Of a stretch of DNA of 7,413 bases, positions 6,554 through 7,413 are shown one piece after another. The DNA lies in contig JABHWQ010000187.1 of assembly GCA_018657655.1 (NCBI GenBank), positions 1-7,413 on the forward strand, in the 5' to 3' direction. Position 1 is the first letter of the stretch. Each line of letters begins with the position of its first letter. The notes under the pieces are model-generated. The model had not been told where the DNA came from and did no database searches. It was given only the letters and a program-made list of their open reading frames with translations. The position numbers and the translations under genes were made by a program. The stretch is from Chloroflexota bacterium (GTDB lineage: Bacteria; Chloroflexota; Dehalococcoidia; SZUA-161; SpSt-899).

Positions 6554-6598
6554 AGCTAACGATAGATATGAATCGGATGACTAAGATATCGTTAGCTT
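6553..6598. repeat. 12-bp perfect inverted repeat beside the mazG promoter
   Basis: AAGCTAACGATA (6553-6564) is exactly the reverse complement of TATCGTTAGCTT (6587-6598), with 22 bases between. The left arm abuts the mazG -35 region. It could be an operator for a dimeric regulator or a hairpin in a read-through transcript. No T-run follows either arm, so it does not look like an intrinsic terminator. Confidence 0.75.
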
Positions 6599-6741
6599 GC
6601 CCTTGGACACGGTGCAGATGATCACCACTAATCCATCACCAATGTATTGTTCATTGTGTTTGCTTTCCGTCAGGCAATGGTGCGACATCGAACCCGTGAA
6701 ATGCACTCTGTTTTTCGTTTCTATTTGTTTAAAATAGCTAC
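6599..6741. other. Non-coding stretch with no recognised feature
   Basis: Between the inverted repeat and the rightward promoter I see no credible ORF, tRNA or terminator. The only long open frame crossing it, on the minus strand, runs into the antisense of the riboswitch and has no ribosome-binding site. An AT-rich run just before 6742 could act as an UP element of the promoter there. Confidence 0.4.
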
Positions 6742-6770
6742 TTGACAGCATCATACCCAAATGGTAGAAT
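6742..6770 (+). promoter_or_regulatory. Strong sigma-70 promoter of the riboswitch-PAS transcript
   Basis: TTGACA (6742-6747) matches the -35 consensus exactly, followed by a 17-base spacer and TAGAAT (6765-6770), which differs from the -10 consensus at one base. TGG directly precedes the -10, giving an extended element as well. Transcription should begin near 6777, about 54 bases upstream of the riboswitch aptamer and some 314 bases before the PAS gene start. Confidence 0.82.
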
Positions 6771-6830
6771 CGTTTGCTTGTCATTATGACGGGGGCTATA
6801 TAGTCTCCGTAAAACAAACAAATATCGGGA

Positions 6831-6917
6831 AAGCACAGAAAAGGCAAACCCGCCGAAAGGCGGTGACGCAAAGCCACGGGTCTACAGCGGAAACGCCATG
6901 ATCGCCAGGCTACCTAG
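6831..6917 (+). promoter_or_regulatory. Cyclic di-GMP-I riboswitch (GEMM-I) aptamer
   Basis: The hallmark core is present: GGCAAACC (6843-6850), a short stem CCGCC-GAAA-GGCGG with its GNRA tetraloop, then GACGCAAAGCCACGGG (6865-6880), and downstream a GCG-GAAA-CGC hairpin, CCATGAT and GGCTACC (6908-6914). The order and spacing follow the GEMM-I consensus, in which the GAAA loop docks into the second arm. The RNA binds the second messenger cyclic di-GMP. It sits in the 5' leader of a PAS-domain signalling gene and directly before an intrinsic terminator, so it should act on transcription. The exact ends are approximate. Confidence 0.92.
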
Positions 6918-6935
6918 TGCAGCGATCGTGCCGTG

Positions 6936-6970
6936 ACGTCTTTGGGCTTTGCTCAAAGGCGTTTTTGTTT
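6936..6970 (+). terminator. Intrinsic terminator of the riboswitch expression platform
   Basis: CGTCTTTGGGC (6937-6947) pairs with GCTCAAAGGCG (6951-6961) around a TTT loop, giving an 11-bp stem with two G-U pairs, closed further by A6936-T6962. It is followed by TTTTTGTTT. It lies about 20 bases after the aptamer and 120 bases before the PAS gene. Its apex GGCTTTGC (6945-6952) is complementary to aptamer core GCAAAGCC (6868-6875), so terminator and antiterminator would be mutually exclusive. Confidence 0.85.
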
Positions 6971-7090
6971 GTGGCAGTCTTCTGACCTCCGGGGCGGTCA
7001 ATTCACCCGGCATCCTGGAAGGAAGGCGCGTGGGGATCATTTTACACAGCGGAAGCCATATCCAATCACTTCAAACAAGAGGGAGGGGCC
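6971..7090 (+). other. Leader between riboswitch terminator and PAS gene
   Basis: These 120 bases carry no persuasive ORF or second riboswitch. The end holds the strong ribosome-binding site GGGAGGGG (7081-7088) of the PAS gene. The unusual length leaves room for further post-transcriptional control, but no stable structure could be recognised by eye. Confidence 0.5.
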
Positions 7091-7413
7091 ATGGCAGTAA
7101 GGGAAAGAGGCAGACTCCAGTTGCTCAACCGGGTGGTCCAGAACGGCCGGCGCATCACTCAGCTTAGAGCCACCGAAACCCGGCTTAAACGCACAGACAA
7201 GTCAGAGCAGCTATTATCAAATGCCATAGAGCAGAGCAGCGAAGGTGTAGCCATTATAGACCTTGATGGAAACCTGCTTTCTCTAAACACTGCTTTTGCG
7301 GCTATGCACGGATATTCGCGGGAGGAAGCCCTGGGCCGGCACCTGTCCATCTTCCACACGGTGGAACAACTGCCGTCGGTCGCCCTGGCCAACGAGCAAC
7401 TTCAAGCAACCGG
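7091..7413 (+). CDS. PAS-domain signalling protein, N-terminal part (cut by right edge)
   Basis: The frame opens at ATG 7091 behind the strong ribosome-binding site GGGAGGGG and stays open for 107 codons to the window edge. Residues 1-45 are charged and helical in look (RERGRLQLLNRVVQNGRRI and on), probably a coiled-coil signalling helix. From about residue 44 a PAS domain begins: AIEQSSEGVAIIDLDGNLLS (45-64), NTAFAAMHGYSREEALGRHL (66-85), then SIFHT, all typical of the PAS S-box. PAS domains sense ligands, redox state or light and pass the signal to an output domain, here beyond the edge. Control by a c-di-GMP riboswitch suggests a diguanylate cyclase, phosphodiesterase, histidine kinase or other c-di-GMP-linked regulator, but this cannot be seen. 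No membrane segment is present so far. Confidence 0.87.
   Translation, partial: MAVRERGRLQLLNRVVQNGRRITQLRATETRLKRTDKSEQLLSNAIEQSSEGVAIIDLDGNLLSLNTAFAAMHGYSREEALGRHLSIFHTVEQLPSVALANEQLQAT

Noticed and set aside
6680..6715. tRNA-like text on the minus strand (GGTTCGATG, then CGCACCA)
   Set aside because: The flanks of the would-be T-loop do not pair into a T stem and no acceptor, D or anticodon arms are found upstream.
6789..6810. Small hairpin ACGG...CCGT with an inner CTATATAG in the leader before the aptamer
   Set aside because: The stem is short with mismatches; it may help fold the leader but cannot be assigned a role.
6581..6877. Minus-strand ORF of 98 codons opposite the riboswitch region
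   Set aside because: It begins with GTG inside the antisense of the aptamer, has no ribosome-binding site, shows no recognisable domain, and overlaps the rightward promoter and inverted repeat.
6986..7086. Possible masking of the PAS ribosome-binding site by CCTCC (6986-6990) pairing with GGAGG (7082-7086)
   Set aside because: Only five base pairs over a distance of about 90 bases, with no extension on either side; too weak to claim.
6949..7167. Plus-strand ORF starting inside the riboswitch terminator
   Set aside because: It starts within the terminator loop, has no ribosome-binding site and overlaps the PAS gene start in another frame.

Overview
The window looks like bacterial chromosomal DNA of moderate GC content, carrying housekeeping genes rather than mobile elements. 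I see no transposase, phage gene, CRISPR array, rRNA or tRNA. A Mut7-C type nuclease next to archease-RtcB, a LacD-type aldolase beside phosphofructokinase, and extended -10 promoters lying directly against start codons would suit a deep-branching anaerobe such as a Dehalococcoidia-like Chloroflexota. That assignment is a guess from gene content and cannot be proven from this sequence.

Layout, left to right. Positions 1-422 (minus strand) hold a Mut7-C/PIN-like nuclease with a zinc ribbon, cut by the left edge. It is divergent from archease (491-904) and the RNA ligase rtcB (919-2379), with only a 68-base promoter region between them. rtcB converges on a minus-strand aldolase gene, and the two TAA stops overlap in a TTAA. 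The aldolase (2376-3434) lies downstream of 6-phosphofructokinase (3476-4495), so these two form an upper-glycolysis pair on the minus strand. After a 213-base gap comes a second minus-strand operon, read from 6517 leftwards: mazG, a PPC/DUF296 protein and a transglutaminase-like protein, with junctions of 2 and 16 bases.

The 573-base stretch 6518-7090 has no credible gene and is mostly regulatory. It holds the mazG promoter, a 12-bp perfect inverted repeat beside it, an excellent sigma-70 promoter facing right (6742-6770), a cyclic di-GMP-I (GEMM) riboswitch aptamer (about 6831-6917), an intrinsic terminator (6936-6970) and a long leader. These precede a PAS-domain signalling gene that starts at 7091 and runs off the right edge. 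The apex of the terminator hairpin is perfectly complementary over 8 nt to the conserved GCAAAGCC core of the aptamer. This suggests a c-di-GMP-responsive termination switch, most simply an OFF switch.

The most interesting points are the riboswitch with its readable antiterminator, the recurring extended -10/leaderless start arrangement, the nuclease-ligase divergent module, and two substitutions at usually conserved catalytic positions: Glu to Gly in the aldolase and Asp to Asn in phosphofructokinase. I found no clear evidence of a wholly new system.
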